From Gaeumannomyces sp. JS-464 (taxonomy: Eukaryota > Ascomycota > Sordariomycetes > Magnaporthales > Magnaporthaceae), in the NCBI GenBank assembly GCA_002197995.1, contig NGZR01000005.1, forward strand, positions 2,790,001 through 2,854,000: DNA of 64,000 nucleotides, read 5' to 3'. The notes under the pieces are model-generated. The model saw nothing but the letters and a program-made list of their open reading frames with translations. It was not told the DNA's origin and searched no databases. Position numbers and translations under genes: made by a program. Below, piece by piece: positions 47,254-58,998 of the stretch; the first letter of the stretch is position 1, and each line of letters starts with the position of its first letter.

Positions 47254-48093
47254 ATGACCAATTCTCCGGCCGATACTTCCGATCACCTCGGGGAAGCGCA
47301 ATATCCCAGCTTAAAATCTCTAAAGGAGCAGGGTGTTACAATTTCGCCATCTTACCATATGTCCCGATTGCGCTGGTGTCCTGGGACCCGCCCTCTGCCA
47401 TCCGAGTGCTCGACGACGTTGCCGACGCCAACTCGGCGCAGCAGCCGTACGAAACGCCGCAGCAGCAGGAGGGAAAGGAGCCGTTGCCGCCTCAGCTGCA
47501 CCCAATTTCAGCCTTGCCTATTACAAACCCTCCCGTGTCGTCCATAGACGTAACCATCCGGGACCTGGACGATTAGCTTAGCTACTGGGTGGACGAGCAC
47601 GGCGGCCACGGGGATTACCCGGGGGCCAAAAACGACCCGAACGGCGCGCGGCCCGTCTGGTCCGACGGGCCCTCGTCCGACCCGGTGAACGACCCCGACG
47701 AGGGGACGTGGCACGAGCACCAGCCCCAGCGGCGCCGCCTGCGCTGCTGCGGCTACAGCCGCCCGCCGTCGCTGACTGTGCGCGCGGCCGAGGGCGCGTC
47801 CTCGCCCGGCTACGTGACATTTGGGGACTACATCGCGGCCCTGCACCCGTGGCTGCTGAGCCTCAAAACCAACATCGTGCTCGCGAGGGCCGAGGCCGTC
47901 CCCGAAGACAAGCCCTTTGGGCCGGAGCCCAACCCTGACGAGGTGTAGAGGTGTATTTCGAGGCGGAAGCCGTCGACTCTTTCGCGACAGCGAGAGGTCC
48001 ATGTGGGACTGGCCGAGCTACTGGGAGTCTAGAGCGCAGATCGCGGCTCGTCTGCAGGCGGCGGAGGAAGCACAGCCACAAGGCAGCTTCTGA
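47254..48093 (+). pseudogene. Broken gene for uncharacterised fungal protein
   Basis: Protein-like sequence in shifting + frames: MTNSPADTSDHLGEAQYPSL, then after a shift near 47335 FAILPYVPIALVSWDPPSA and IRVLDDVADANS, then an in-frame TAG at 47574-47576, then SYWVDEHGGHGDYPGAKNDP, and PSLTVRAAEGASSPGYVTFG followed by DYIAALHPWLLSL. After a stop at 47946-47948 a neighbouring frame continues DSERSMWDWPSYWESRAQIA to a stop at 48091-48093. Tryptophan-rich segments and the PSLTVRAA..GYVTFGDYI..HPWL stretch look like a genuine, conserved fungal protein of unknown function. At least two frame changes and an internal stop suggest a pseudogene. Low confidence in the ends. Confidence 0.5.
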
Positions 48094-48297
48094 GGGACAG
48101 ACTGAGGCTTCATCAGTTGAGATTATTGCGCCGGGGAAATACACTAGGTAGCTAGAAGAGCCCGTGATGGGCTGTGGAGGAGGGAAAGAAGGAAAGGCGG
48201 ATGCAAGTTCTGACTAACATCCCCCAGGACAGGTGCCCTTCCATGGCCCTATTTATATCATCAACGAGACTCTCTGGCCTAGCTACACTTTCTTAGA

Positions 48298-48516
48298 TCA
48301 CGGCGCCCGGATAATTTTGGGTACGATTCCTTCCGGCCTGGCCTTGCTGTCCTTGTACTCCTTGGCGTTGTAAAGCGGGTTTGCGGGGTCGGTCTTGACG
48401 CCGATCTGGCCCCCGTTGGCGGCGCAGCCCAGGAGCGCGGCCTTCTTCTGCTCCTCGGTGGCGTCCACGCCGGCGTCGATGGCGTTGGCGACTGAGAGGA
48501 GGGGAGAGGCAAGCAT
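48298..48516 (-). CDS. Possible small protein of unknown function
   Basis: A frame of 72 residues from ATG 48516: MLASPLLSVANAIDAGVDAT, then EEQKKAALLGCAANGGQIGV, ending VPKIIRAP. The composition is protein-like and soluble. The frame stays open further upstream (to about 48726), so the start is uncertain and an upstream exon with a signal sequence is possible. There is no known family, and it lies next to two broken genes. Confidence 0.35.
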   Translation of the reverse strand: MLASPLLSVANAIDAGVDATEEQKKAALLGCAANGGQIGVKTDPANPLYNAKEYKDSKARPEGIVPKIIRAP

Positions 48517-50917
48517 TTCGAGGAGAGGAGGGCGCGCTGGTGTAGGTTGGACAGAGGGCTGGGTCCTTGTGGTCAGAGCGAGGCTCAAAATAGAGGAGCA
48601 GAGTGCTTGAAGAAGACTGAAGTGCTGGCCACGGAGCTCTGTGACTCGTCGTGGACTTGCTGGTGGCTTCCTGGCGACATTTATAGGTTCTACCATACAC
48701 ACATCGAGCCCTCCGGCGTCCGCCACCTGCGCTACAATGAGCCGGGTTCCCTCGTCCTTTTCCGCCGCCGGCTACTATGACGCTCTCGCCGCCGCGAGCA
48801 CCTAGGTAGGTGCCTATTTCCTGCCATCTCTGCAACTTCCGACGACGCGAGGCTATCGCGTCTGTTGGTTCCTGCGAGGCCCAACTGCACTTGTCCCGTG
48901 TTGCTGTAGAGGTGTCGGGTTACATTGCAAGAGGCTGGTATTAAGGCTGCGGAATTATGTATTAAACATTGAACTAGGTTGGTGAGCTAACCCAAGTAGC
49001 TCTTAGGAGACACTGCGAACTCCCCTGTTTTATTTGTGGAAACGGGAATAGAACCGGGTTAAGATCATTGACGAAATTCATATAACCTTAAGGATTTTAC
49101 ACAGCGGCGGTTCTTGGGGACCAGGCTTTCCGGCCGCCCTTCTAAAGATTTAATTAACAAAAGTAAGAAGGTTGTTGGGTTATCGCCGGCGGTACGCGTG
49201 TACCTCATGGGGGCAGAGGAGCCGGCCGGTCACGGGATCCGCCGGACCCACGGCCTTGGGAGCGGAGGAAAATTAAGGCCTTTGGTGATCTGATTCGTGT
49301 AGATATACCTGTTCTCTCACCCTCCCTTTGGCAGATAGATCTCTTGCACTTCATGCAAAATAAAAGGACCGTTCCCCAGACCACGACGATCGTTGTTCAT
49401 CACCTTTGGAGATCTCCGTGCCTACCAATATAGGAGTATAGACTCCCACCAACAAAGGTGATCGAAAATTTCGGAAATGAATGGAAGCGGCAAAGAATCT
49501 GGGATATGGAATGTGAGTTAGGCCTAGCCGCTTTCCCGGTATCTAGCCTTAATTACAGATTAGGACTGCAACATAATTAAGATAAACCAGGAAGAAACCT
49601 GACCAGTTGTAAATGAAAGGAATCTGCAATATAAACAGCTTAAAGGTAGGAAAAGAAGAAGAATTAAAAAAGCATAAAATTTCACAGTTCCAGGCGGGAT
49701 AAAATGAGCAGTTGACTTACGTAGATATAAAGCAGCACGGGAATACCTAGGCAGGTAGAGCCTAAGAAAATGGGGCAGGCAACGAGATCGGTTGATTGGC
49801 CGGCTGGGTGTGTGTACAGGAAGAGGGTGTGAGAATTGTAAAGGGGATACCCAGGGTATTGATTGCTCGAACCAGAAAGCCCAATAGGGAAGCGCTATAC
49901 CCAAAAGAGAAGAGACTGAAAAGGGAAATGCCGCGAAATCGGCGGAGGATTGGATTTTGCATGGAACTACTTTATGACCTCATGTCCCGCCAGTCTTTGG
50001 CACGTGGACATATTGAATAGGGATAAGGTTCAGCCTCATGTATCTATGTCCAAACGGAAACGTCCGCGCCCGATATCCGCACGACGAAAGCCCGGGAAAT
50101 CCCTGTTGCGGGGGATCTGCAGCGGCATTTGGAGCCTTGTGGGACAGAGAGGGTAGGATAAGCTTTTCTTCACTTCGGGCATCCCGCCTTTTCGAGATCG
50201 GGTGCATTAGAGAAAATGGAGGCAAGTAGCCACACCGCTCAGATTGTTTCTCTCAACTGAAAATAAACGGGTCAACTGGGCATATATGCATCCCTCTAGG
50301 ATCTCTCTCCACTAACAGGGCGCACCAATATATCCACTGCGCTCATGAAGTGAAAATCAGTATCTTTAAAAGTACTGGGCCGCCAGCTACGAGAAATCTG
50401 TGTCACCCTTCCGTTATTGTTCGTGAAGATTCAGCCGAGTGTCATTTGATAAGCCAGCGGTCGAGGCGCTATCGGGCTTCTGAAGACCCGAGGTTCCACA
50501 GGTTGGGTCGTGGTTACTGCCCAACGCCACTCGAATGACTCTTCACTGACCAGTGGGTAAAAGAAGCCTCTTCCTACCATATTAGCTTTTCTCTTCATTT
50601 TGACTGTTTTTTAATGAAAGCGAGGAGGGCGGCACAGCATCATTCACAGGTGCAGTGACAAGGTCAGGTAAGCCAGCTTTGGACCCTCTTCCATTATGTA
50701 ACTACCTCTTTGAGCTTTCAACAAGCTGCATTGACCAACCTGGGCCACTCCTTTCACTCTTACTTCGCTTCCCTTTCTCGTCATTCTGACTTGCTTCACC
50801 CGTCATACATTTATATCTGGCCTTGCCCTGCCCTGCGGCGACTGAAGACTTACTCGACATTATCTGTACCTGTCCACGATTAAGAAGGCTCGCCGCGGTA
50901 CTAGTACAAAGAGAGCG
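48517..50917. other. AT-richer gene desert in accessory block
   Basis: About 2.4 kb. From about 48900 the GC content is clearly lower than in neighbouring genes, all frames are broken by frequent stops, and a short GC-rich island (49185-49265) interrupts it. This pattern suits old RIP-mutated repeat DNA, but no terminal repeats or transposon motifs can be read. A CCTAGGCAGGTAGAGCCTA motif is at 49746-49764. Confidence 0.45.
48799..48816. repeat. CACCTAGGTAGGTGCCTA palindromic motif
   Basis: The inverted pair CACCTA/TAGGTG, of the same type as the intergenic motifs at 3505, 15257 and 28065. Confidence 0.45.
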
Positions 50918-52407
50918 ATGGGGCTTATAGGAAGTACCGAATGCGCCCGCGAGCAAGCTCTCTCGACGGTGATACTGTCACCATGGAACCAAGTCGGGGC
51001 CCGGGTCTTCTTCAACCCGGCCCACTGCTACCCACTCGACAATAGCAAGGCCCAGGAAGCAATCGACACGATCCGAGAGTATCTGGACCTCCTCGCGCTG
51101 GCCAGACCCGAGACCGCCGGCCGCATCGCATCTGTTCAAGCTCCGACCCAGAAGGGCATGTTGGCTCTCACTATGGATCCCGGTAGCGATAGGATCCCCC
51201 TCGACGTTCTCAACGAAGAGGATACCTTTGGCCAGACCTACGAAGAACTGAAGGCCAAGGGATTTCCCCCTTCAGCCTTTGTTCATCCGCGTTTCGTCTA
51301 CGACGGAAAGCTTTACGACGAGGACGCGACCTTGCCCACGTTCAGGGTCCTGGCGGTCGTCATCAAGGGCGGACTCATCCTGTCCTACTACTTTCACCAT
51401 TCGGTATTCGATGGTTGCTGTATGAAGACTATCTACGAGTATCTGGAGTCGATTGCCCGAGGCGAGATGCCGGTGGCGAAGCCTAGCCAGGATAGTCTTT
51501 TATCCCATACGCCCCGATCAAGTACGACGACGAGCTCGCGCGCCTCGATCCTGCCAAGTTCCCGAGCTGGACCTCCCGCACTTTCTCGAGCTGCCGGAAA
51601 AGGCCAAGAGCCACAGCTGGCCGACTTCGATCTCGAGGGGATCGGTAAACTGTTCCGGTTCCGCAACGACAGCTCAAGGAGCTCCAGGAGCTGGTCAAGG
51701 CCAGCGATAAGACCGGGGGAACCCGCATACCCTCGACCCACATGTGCCTGGCCGCCCTGGCATGGTCGCACATCTGCAAGGCCCGCTCGGCGGCCGAAGT
51801 GCTCAAGTACCGAGGAACCAACCCGGCCTCCGCCCATCTCCCAGCGCCACCGCCTCCACGCATGATAGTGCCTGTGAACTGGAGGGGACGCGTGCGGTTC
51901 GGGAGACAGGCGGAAGAGTCGGACTATTTCGGCAACGCCTCGTTCGGCACCCTCGCCGTGGCCGACTCGTCGTCGCAGCTGCTCGCCGCCTGCGCCAACC
52001 CCTCGGCCCTCGCCGCCATCGTGCGCAAGATCGAGGGGGACGTGGCGGCGCAGCTGAACAGGGAGGCGGTGGAAGCGCGCACGGCGCTGTACGCGAGTGT
52101 CAAGGACGTGTCGCGGCTCGGCTGGGGCATCGACCCGCTCTCCGCCGCCGACACGGTCGTCAACACGTGGCGGTTCCTCGGGGGTGCCGACATGCGCTGG
52201 GAGGGCGTGCCGGGCCTGAAGAGCGAGAGGCCCGAGGCGGTCCGCCGCTGTGCAGGTAAGTGGTCTACGGGATACTCCTGCATTATGCCGGGCCGCGTCG
52301 ACGCCGACTTTCAAGACCTGCTGGTTATGCTGCCGACTACGGCGGCGATGGAGGTATTGTGCGACGATGAGGAATGGATGCGCTGGGTGGACATGGTTCT
52401 GGAGTGA
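50918..52407 (+). CDS. BAHD-like acyltransferase, frame-disrupted
   Basis: About 497 residues when joined. Family: CoA-dependent acyltransferases of the transferase (BAHD/trichothecene 3-O-acetyltransferase-like) group, which decorate secondary metabolites. The catalytic H-x-x-x-D is HHSVFDG in LILSYYFHHSVFDGCCMK, about residue 155. The start MGLIGSTECAREQALSTVIL and then LSPWNQ is typical (substrate pocket, then the P-W-D/N-Q element). The reading frame changes between about 51500 and 51700 (segments PIKYDDELARLDPAKFP, DFDLEGIGKLFRFRND and QLKELQELVKASD lie in different frames) and then continues without a break as MCLAALAWSHICKARSAAEV to the end at 52407. The DFGWG-like motif is replaced by GVPGLKSERPEAVRR. 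It could be a pseudogene; the C-terminal half is well kept. Confidence 0.75.
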
Positions 52408-53225
52408 AAGGTCTCCTTCGGGAAGCAAGAAAGCCTGAGTATCTTGACGGAACTTTGAACAACCAGCTTGTTTGGGGGCAAGGAATCACTAAGAGGCAAT
52501 ACTAGACAGCCTTGTCAATGGGGCACATTCGGGTACGCGATGATTAGGTTTACAAAGAAAACACACAATCGTAGCAATCATGAAGCCATGCAACAAAGGC
52601 GGCCCAGGGCTGTCTCGAACAGCCCTAGCAGGGGAATCGTCAAGGCTCAGTATGTTTGTCCTAGGGGGTTCAAACTAACATCAAAGGAGGCCGGGCCAAC
52701 GCTCAGGTTTCGCTGCAATTGGGTCACCAGCAGACTGCGCTGTGCACCGCCTCTGCAATAGAAAAGGCGTGCAGGGAATCCGGCGTCGAGTGATTTCCCA
52801 GCCACTGCAGGCCACGGGACACAAGCGACATGTATCGCTCTGCCTAAAGGCTCCGAGAAACCAAAGGATTCTGACCCCTGGTCGATCGTGGCCGCTGATC
52901 ATTTGAGAGCCATATCAGACCCGTTGCTGACGCCGTCACTGCCGCTAGTGATGGATGATATCAGCAATTGGTGGGTGCTGCATCCTCCCTCCCACCTGCG
53001 GCCTCAGGGCCTTCAGTCTGCTCCGGGCAGTGGCATGCATGGAGTGTGACACCAAGCCAGGTTCGGGGCGCGATGCTCACCCCGCTCCGCGCCACCAAAT
53101 CCGATGAAGAGTGCGAACTTCTCGCATCTGCTTACGGTCCAACGCATGTCCATCATCAATTCCCGCAAATTCTACACCAGAACCTCGTAGATAGTAGCTG
53201 TGTTGAGCATCGACGAGGCTCCAAA
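52408..53225. other. Intergenic region between acyltransferase and monooxygenase
   Basis: About 820 bp, both flanking genes on the + strand. No coding signal or obvious site. Confidence 0.45.
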
Positions 53226-55294
53226 ATGGAGAAAGCAACTGTGGCGGTTATAGGGACTGGTGAGTGCAATCACCCTTTTTGCAGCGCGGCAGCGGCAGTC
53301 GCAACCACTCCGTGCGCCACATACGCCTGCTCAATCGGTACCAGTCGAGGTCTAGCTCTGTGCTTGTGCTGACTGAGGAGAACGTTCCGAACCACTGCAG
53401 GGCCGACTGGTCTCTCGATCCTGAAAACCCTGCGAGAGGATGGACTCCAGGTCACAGCATTCGAGCGGCGGGCAAGAGTTGCCGGGCTGTGGTCGTATTC
53501 CGAGAATCCGACATACACGACAGCTCTGTTACGTGGGTTTGCACCACCTCTTCACCCGAACATATCGAGTATCGCTAGTCTGACAAAAGGCACGGGAGTC
53601 GCGACATACACGCTCTCCTCGCAGGCACCGAGGCGAACATCAGCAAATACACTTGTGGCTTTTCAGATTTCCCGATGCCTGAAAGTAAGTCTGGGACTCT
53701 CCCTTGCGGCCCTGCGACACTGGCTTGCATTCCATCCTAACAATACGATTCTAGAGTACCCGCCGTTCTTGACGCAGGAAGACTTTCAGGAGTACATGGA
53801 AGACTACGCCAAACACTTTGACCTCTACAAGGACATTGTCTTCGACGCGACGGTCACGCGCGTGAGCAGGAACGAGGATGATACCAGGTGGCGCGTCGAG
53901 TTCACCAGATCGGGACCGTGCAGGCGCAGGAGTTTGACAAGGTCGCGTTGTGCCATGGGTACCAGACAAAAGCCGTTCTTCCGGTCTACGAAGGCCGGGA
54001 GAAGTTCACGGGCACATTCATGCACGGGCAGGCGTACCGAACGCAAGTCATCCCCCATGCTGGCTACTTATCGGCCATCCTGGCCTTGTGCTTACTGGCG
54101 GGATTCATGAATCTAGGGCGGACCCGCTCAAGGGGAAAAAGGTCGTCGTCGTAGGCATGTCTGCCAGCAGCGGCGAGGTCATTCCAGACCTGGTGCCCCA
54201 TGCCTCCAAGGTCTTTGTCTCGCACCGCCACGGCGCAATGCCCATCAAGCGCTGGCTCGGAGGCCGGCCCGCCGACCTCAACGTCACCTGGCGGCGGCGC
54301 CAGATGAGCTTCTTCATGACACGGTATATGCCGCGCGTCGCCAAGATGGTCGCCGACGCAGGGCTCAAGATCGTGGCGCGCCAGTCCTTTGGCCCGCTTG
54401 ACCCGGCCTGGCGCCTCGAGCCCTTCCCCTCCCTCACTCTCAAGCTGACGGGAGCGTGGCACAGCATCATCAGGGCCCTACGGGATGGGTCCGTCGAGAG
54501 CCTGCATGGGATCCGGCGGTTCGTTGGGCCCGGAGCGTCGAGTTTGAGGACGGGCGCATCGAGCACGACGTAGATGCCGTCATATGCTGCACTGGCTACA
54601 GGGGAGACTTTAGCTTGGCACCGTTTGTTGAAACGAGCGTTCCGACAGCCCATGGGTACAAGGGACGGCCGCTACATCGACTCTACATGAACATGTTCCC
54701 GCCGGCGTACGCAGACTCTTGTGCTCTGCTGTGCTACAGCGCGTTTGGAAAAAGCAACGGTTTTACGTTTGCCGACCTAACTGCCATGGCTATCAGCAAC
54801 GTGTGAGTTCTCCGTCTCGTTTCTTAGACAGACGGTGATGGCCCATAACTACTTGTGTACCGGATCGTTAACTTTATCATTTTCCCCAACGTAGCTTCCG
54901 CGGCGTTGAGCCACAGCCTTCAAGAAATGAGATGGAGAGACACATCGACCTGCACCAGGAGTGGGTGGCATCGCGGTGGCGGCAGGAAAACACAACCGAT
55001 ATCAGCTGCGTCAAGCAGTGGGAGTTTCAAGGCTGGCTTCACCAAGCAGCCGGCACGGGTATGGAAAATCTCGGCTGGGGTTGGAAGGGCTGGAAGTTCT
55101 GGTGGAAAGACCCCGAGATGTACCGTCTGATGAACCACGGGCCAGAAACGGCGCACGCTTACAGGTATTTCGAGACGGGTAAGAGGAAGACGTGGGATGG
55201 CGCGAAGGAGGCTATCATCAAGGTCAACAAGCTTGTCGAGGCCATTCCTCTCCAAGAACCAGGGCCGAGACAGATTGAAGAGATAGAGACATAG
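53226..55294 (+). CDS. Flavin-containing monooxygenase, frame-disrupted
   Basis: Class B flavoprotein monooxygenase (FMO/dimethylaniline type) using FAD and NADPH. Exon 1 (53226-53259) ends VIGTG; a 141 bp intron splits the FAD motif, giving GTGPTGLSILK at 53401. Next: GLWSYSENPTYTTAL, intron 53533-53624, TEANISKYTCGFSDFPMP, intron 53685-53754, YPPFLTQEDFQEYMEDYAKH. The FMO fingerprint F-x-G-x-x-x-H-x-x-x-Y is FTGTFMHGQAY. The NADPH fold reads KKVVVVGMSASSGEVIPDL, with Ser in place of the usual second glycine. An intron near 54047-54118 and one at about 54803-54890 follow. Frame breaks lie near 53907 (before HQIGTVQAQEFDKVALC) and 54530 (before VEFEDGRIEHDVDAVICCTG). The C-terminus FETGKRKTWDGAKEAIIKVN is complete. 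Probably a biosynthetic tailoring enzyme with the acyltransferase. Confidence 0.8.
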
Positions 55295-56097
55295 TTGATT
55301 GCTGGCTTCGAATACTGTATGGGCTAGAAACAGGGTTTCTTTTCACAATGGTGTTGATCTTGTTTCGTATATCATATGAGTCGTTTTTTGTCCTAGTCTT
55401 GTTCATTCCAAAATGATGTAGATGGGAGCACGACGAACTTGACACCCAAGTATTGACTGCGATGTCGACCTCCCTCGGCCCCGGCCCGAGGCAAGAGGGG
55501 CTTTTCGCTCTCCACTTTGAGGACCTGCAACTGCGCGAAAACCACAGCTATCAACAAATACTTTCCTTGTATAGGTACGGAGTGAGTGTTGATATATCCA
55601 AGAAAGGTTAAACGAGGGACTTGCGCTGCACAGCTGTCTTCCGGCTCGGTCACATAGGTTGTCCCTTCAATTTGGGAGTGTTTACTCAAGGTATTCTCGT
55701 GACGTGTAAAGTGAGGATGATTGTGCCTGCTTTGCCACCTCACTCGAAAGCCGTGGCAGCCGGCTCTTGTTGTCATACGATACTCAGTGCTTGCGACGGA
55801 GCTGGTCCATCATGTGGTAGGGACCTGAGTACTCCCCAGGCCAACATTGGAGGTGACTTGGGGTGAGGAAGGAGTGATGGAGCCGCGGCCCCTTCGATGC
55901 TCTTTCCGATCCGGCCGTTTGTGCGGGCATAAGAAAGGGTCCGCATCCGGAAACAACTTCACCTTCCCCTTCCTAGATTCGCACTACCCGCTACACGGCA
56001 TCTTTCCTATTTCTCGCCCGCACCAGAAAAGTGGCAATCCTCTTGAGCACTCGCATCAACAAACACACTTTTTTTTCCTCTCTCGGTCATACCCACG
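55295..56097. other. Intergenic region
   Basis: About 800 bp: 3' flank of the monooxygenase and promoter of the next secreted protein. A T-run sits just ahead of the ATG (56069-56077). No gene seen. Confidence 0.45.
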
Positions 56098-56745
56098 ATG
56101 CAGCTCACCAAGCTTTTCAGCGCTATCCTTGTCGCCCTCGCCGGCCAGGCCCTCGGCGCGCCGGGCGCTACCACGGGCGTCGACGTCTCTTCCGTCCCAT
56201 CTCAGGCGCCCGCCATCATCGAGGCTGCCGCCGCGGGTTCTGCGGATCCCCCACGCCCGAATTTGGTGTGCAAGCCTACCGGACGTGGCTACTGCACTAT
56301 CGAGATCTACTCGATTCGCCCGCCTGTCAGCCGCCTCGCCGTCCTCTACGACTACAACTGTGACCACCTGGTTAGTGGATCCTCCGCAAAGAAGGCCTTC
56401 AATTCGTTAGCCCGACCGGCGGTCACGCTCGTTTTTTTTCGTCGCCCACCCAGATCGGCGCAGCTGCCTTGTATAGGTGAAGCATATCGCTGACACTGTT
56501 CGTGGTTGACATAACAGGCCACCTTGCCTCCTAGCGACGGCGTCCTTCCTGCCAATGGCCAGTGGTCCCTCAAGTCCCGGCTCCCGTACACGGCCGAGCT
56601 TACCCTTCGCGGCGACGACCTCGAGCCCCAGGGCGAGATCTGGTACAAGGGTCGCAAGACGGACCTCAACGCGGGCTGGCGCTACAACTGCAATGACTTC
56701 AGCAGCGACACCGAGTGCCTCCGTCTCTCTTTCAACTGCTCTTAA
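56098..56745 (+). CDS. Small secreted Cys-rich protein
   Basis: Exons 56098-56370 and 56518-56745 (phase-0 intron, CTG/GTTAGT...CAG/GCC) give 166 residues. The signal peptide MQLTKLFSAILVALAGQALG is followed by an Ala/Pro-rich linker. Six cysteines follow: LVCKPTGRGYCTIEIY, YDYNCDHL, then YNCNDF, TECLRLSFNCS at the very end. Alternating hydrophobic strands (RLPYTAELTLRGDDL, GEIWYKG) suggest a compact beta fold stabilised by three disulphides. I do not recognise the family. Size, secretion and cysteine count fit an effector-like or antimicrobial-type protein, an inference only. The gene is intact. Confidence 0.8.
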
Positions 56746-57397
56746 GCGACCTCGAAGCATCTTCTTTGCACTATCGCACTAGGTATCCATGACAACTAAG
56801 TGCCGATTTGGTCGAATGATCTCATGATCTCACACATCAAGATTTAGCGGAGAAGAGTCCTGGAATCTGGACGGGAAACGAAGACCAAGGGATTAATGAG
56901 GATAATATGGTGTGGAGGATGGTAATACTTGGACTTCGTGGACGATTGTTTGCACATTTTGGGGCCTGGCGACTGCCAGCCATGACACATCACGAGAGAC
57001 GAGAGGGTAGAAAGCTATGCCGGACCGATAGAATTAGAGCGAATTTTAAGGCAATCCTAATTGCAAGTGCGAAAGCTTCTTATCGGGAAAACAAAACATG
57101 GTGAAGCGTAGTAGAGCCATGACGGGTGGGCGGATGCCCAATGTGGCATTGGCGGAAGTACACCTTTCTTCCGCGAATCTTGGGAGAAATATTGAATAAG
57201 AGCAAGAGCTTCTGCTGACATAATCACAATTTCAGTGGGTCAATGGCTGTGGATCGTCAGATGCTTCACCAGAGCTGCGCTTGCTGGGTGCACGCCTGAT
57301 TCGACAGAAAGCTCGTTTCGGTTTCGCAACAAGCAGCAACACTCACCAGCTTACCCATTCCTTGCCGGCCTGATGAGTTGATAGACGCTACGCCGAC
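56746..57397. other. Intergenic region upstream of COX10
   Basis: About 650 bp with lower GC near 56800-57200, then the COX10 promoter. No feature recognised. Confidence 0.5.
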
Positions 57398-58998
57398 ATG
57401 CCGGGCCCGCGATCATTGCTGCCGGGCGTCGGTGCCCTCGACAATATCTGCTGGAGGTGTTGCAGGCGCCGCCTGGCCGCTGGGCAAAGATTTCTAGCCC
57501 CTCTCTCGACGACGGCACGACCAAGATCTGCAGCTGGTGGCGCTGCTCCCTCGGCGACGGCTACAGCCGCGCAATCGCCTCGAGTAAAGGGCGCATATTT
57601 CCTGTCCAACACACTACTCGACAGATTTGGAGGCATCCAATTTAGAACAAGGGCGCGGAGCATCGGCGCAGCCGCTGTGACGTCGCGTCCACCAGCAGAA
57701 TCCACCAGCAGCAGCTTCAGCTCACCACCACAACCGCCAGACCCGGACGAACACCCGAGCGCCGCCGCCAATCCGGCCCATGACATATTGCCACACCGAC
57801 GGCGGCAAGCCGCGAAACGTTCCGCCGATCCCTCTATTTCCGCTACATCCGGCCCCGACAAATCCTCCTCCCCCGACGCACCTCTCCCGCCAGATGCATC
57901 CTCGATCCTTGCCGAGGCGGCGGCCAAGCAGCCGGCGGACTCGCTCCGGCGCAAGCTCTCGGCGCTGCTCTCACTCTCCAAGCCGCGCCTTACCTTCCTC
58001 GTCGTCCTCTCGGCCATGGCGCCCTACGCCCTGTACCCCGTCCCCGCCTTCCTTTCGCCGGGCGCCGCCGAGGCAACCCTGCCCTCCCTCTCGCCGCTCA
58101 CGCTCCTCTTCCTCACGACCGGCACGACGCTCTGCTCCGCCGCCGCCAACGCCCTGAACATGCTCTACGAGCCGCGCACCGACGCCCTCATGAGCCGCAC
58201 GCGCGCGCGCCCGCTCGTGCGCCGGCTCGTCTCGACCCGCGCCGCGGTGCTCTTCGCCGTCGGCTGCGCCCTCGCGGGCGTCGCGGCCCTGCACCTGGGT
58301 GTCAACCCGACGGTCGCGTTCCTGGGCGCGGCCAACATCATCCTCTACGCCGGCGTCTACACGCCCATGAAGCGCCTCTCGGCCGCCAACACGTGGGTCG
58401 GTGCCGTCGTCGGCGGCATCCCCCGCTCATGGGCTGGGCCGCCGCGGCCGGCGAGTCGGCCGTGGGCGACGGCTCGTGGCGCGAGCTGCTGCTGGCCCCA
58501 GACGGCTCCAGTGCCGGCGGCTGGCTGTTTGCCGCCCTGCTCTTCGCCTGGCAGTTCCCCCACTTCATGGCCCTGTCGTGGGGCGTGCGCGACGAGTACC
58601 GCGCCGCCGGCCTGCGCATGCTCGCCTGGACGAACCCGGCTCGCAACGCCCGCGTCGCCCTCCGCTACGGCCTGCTCGGCTTCTTCCCCATCTGCGTCGG
58701 CCTCTGCGCCGTCGGGGTGACGGAGTGGTCCTTTGCCGTCACGTCGCTCCCCGTCAACGTCTGGCTCGCGCGCGAGTCGGTCCGCTTCTGGCGCCTGCAG
58801 GGCGGCGGCGGCAGCGCCAGGGGTCTGTTCTGGGCCAGCGTCTGGCACCTGCCCGTCGTCATGGTGCTGGCGCTGTTGCAGAAGAAGGGAATGTGGGGCC
58901 GCGTCTGGCAGAGCGTCATGGGCGAGGGGGAGGATGTTGGTGACGACGATGACGAGGGCTGGGAGTACGTCGAGGATGACGACGGTGGGGCCAAGTGA
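57398..58998 (+). CDS. COX10: Protoheme IX farnesyltransferase, mitochondrial
   Basis: Converts haem B to haem O, the first step to haem A for cytochrome c oxidase, in the mitochondrial inner membrane. A single exon of 1,601 bp; adding one missing base at the C run 58420-58424 gives 534 codons (533 residues). The frame break falls in [17 protein letters not shown]. The N-terminus is Arg/Ala-rich with no early acids (a presequence), then a long Pro/Ser linker. The prenyltransferase signature is [20 protein letters not shown] followed by RPL (N-x-x-x-E..D-x-x-M-x-R-T-x-x-R-P). Other conserved parts: [60 protein letters not shown]. The acidic tail ([19 protein letters not shown]) is unusual in length but common in moulds. 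Confidence 0.93.
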
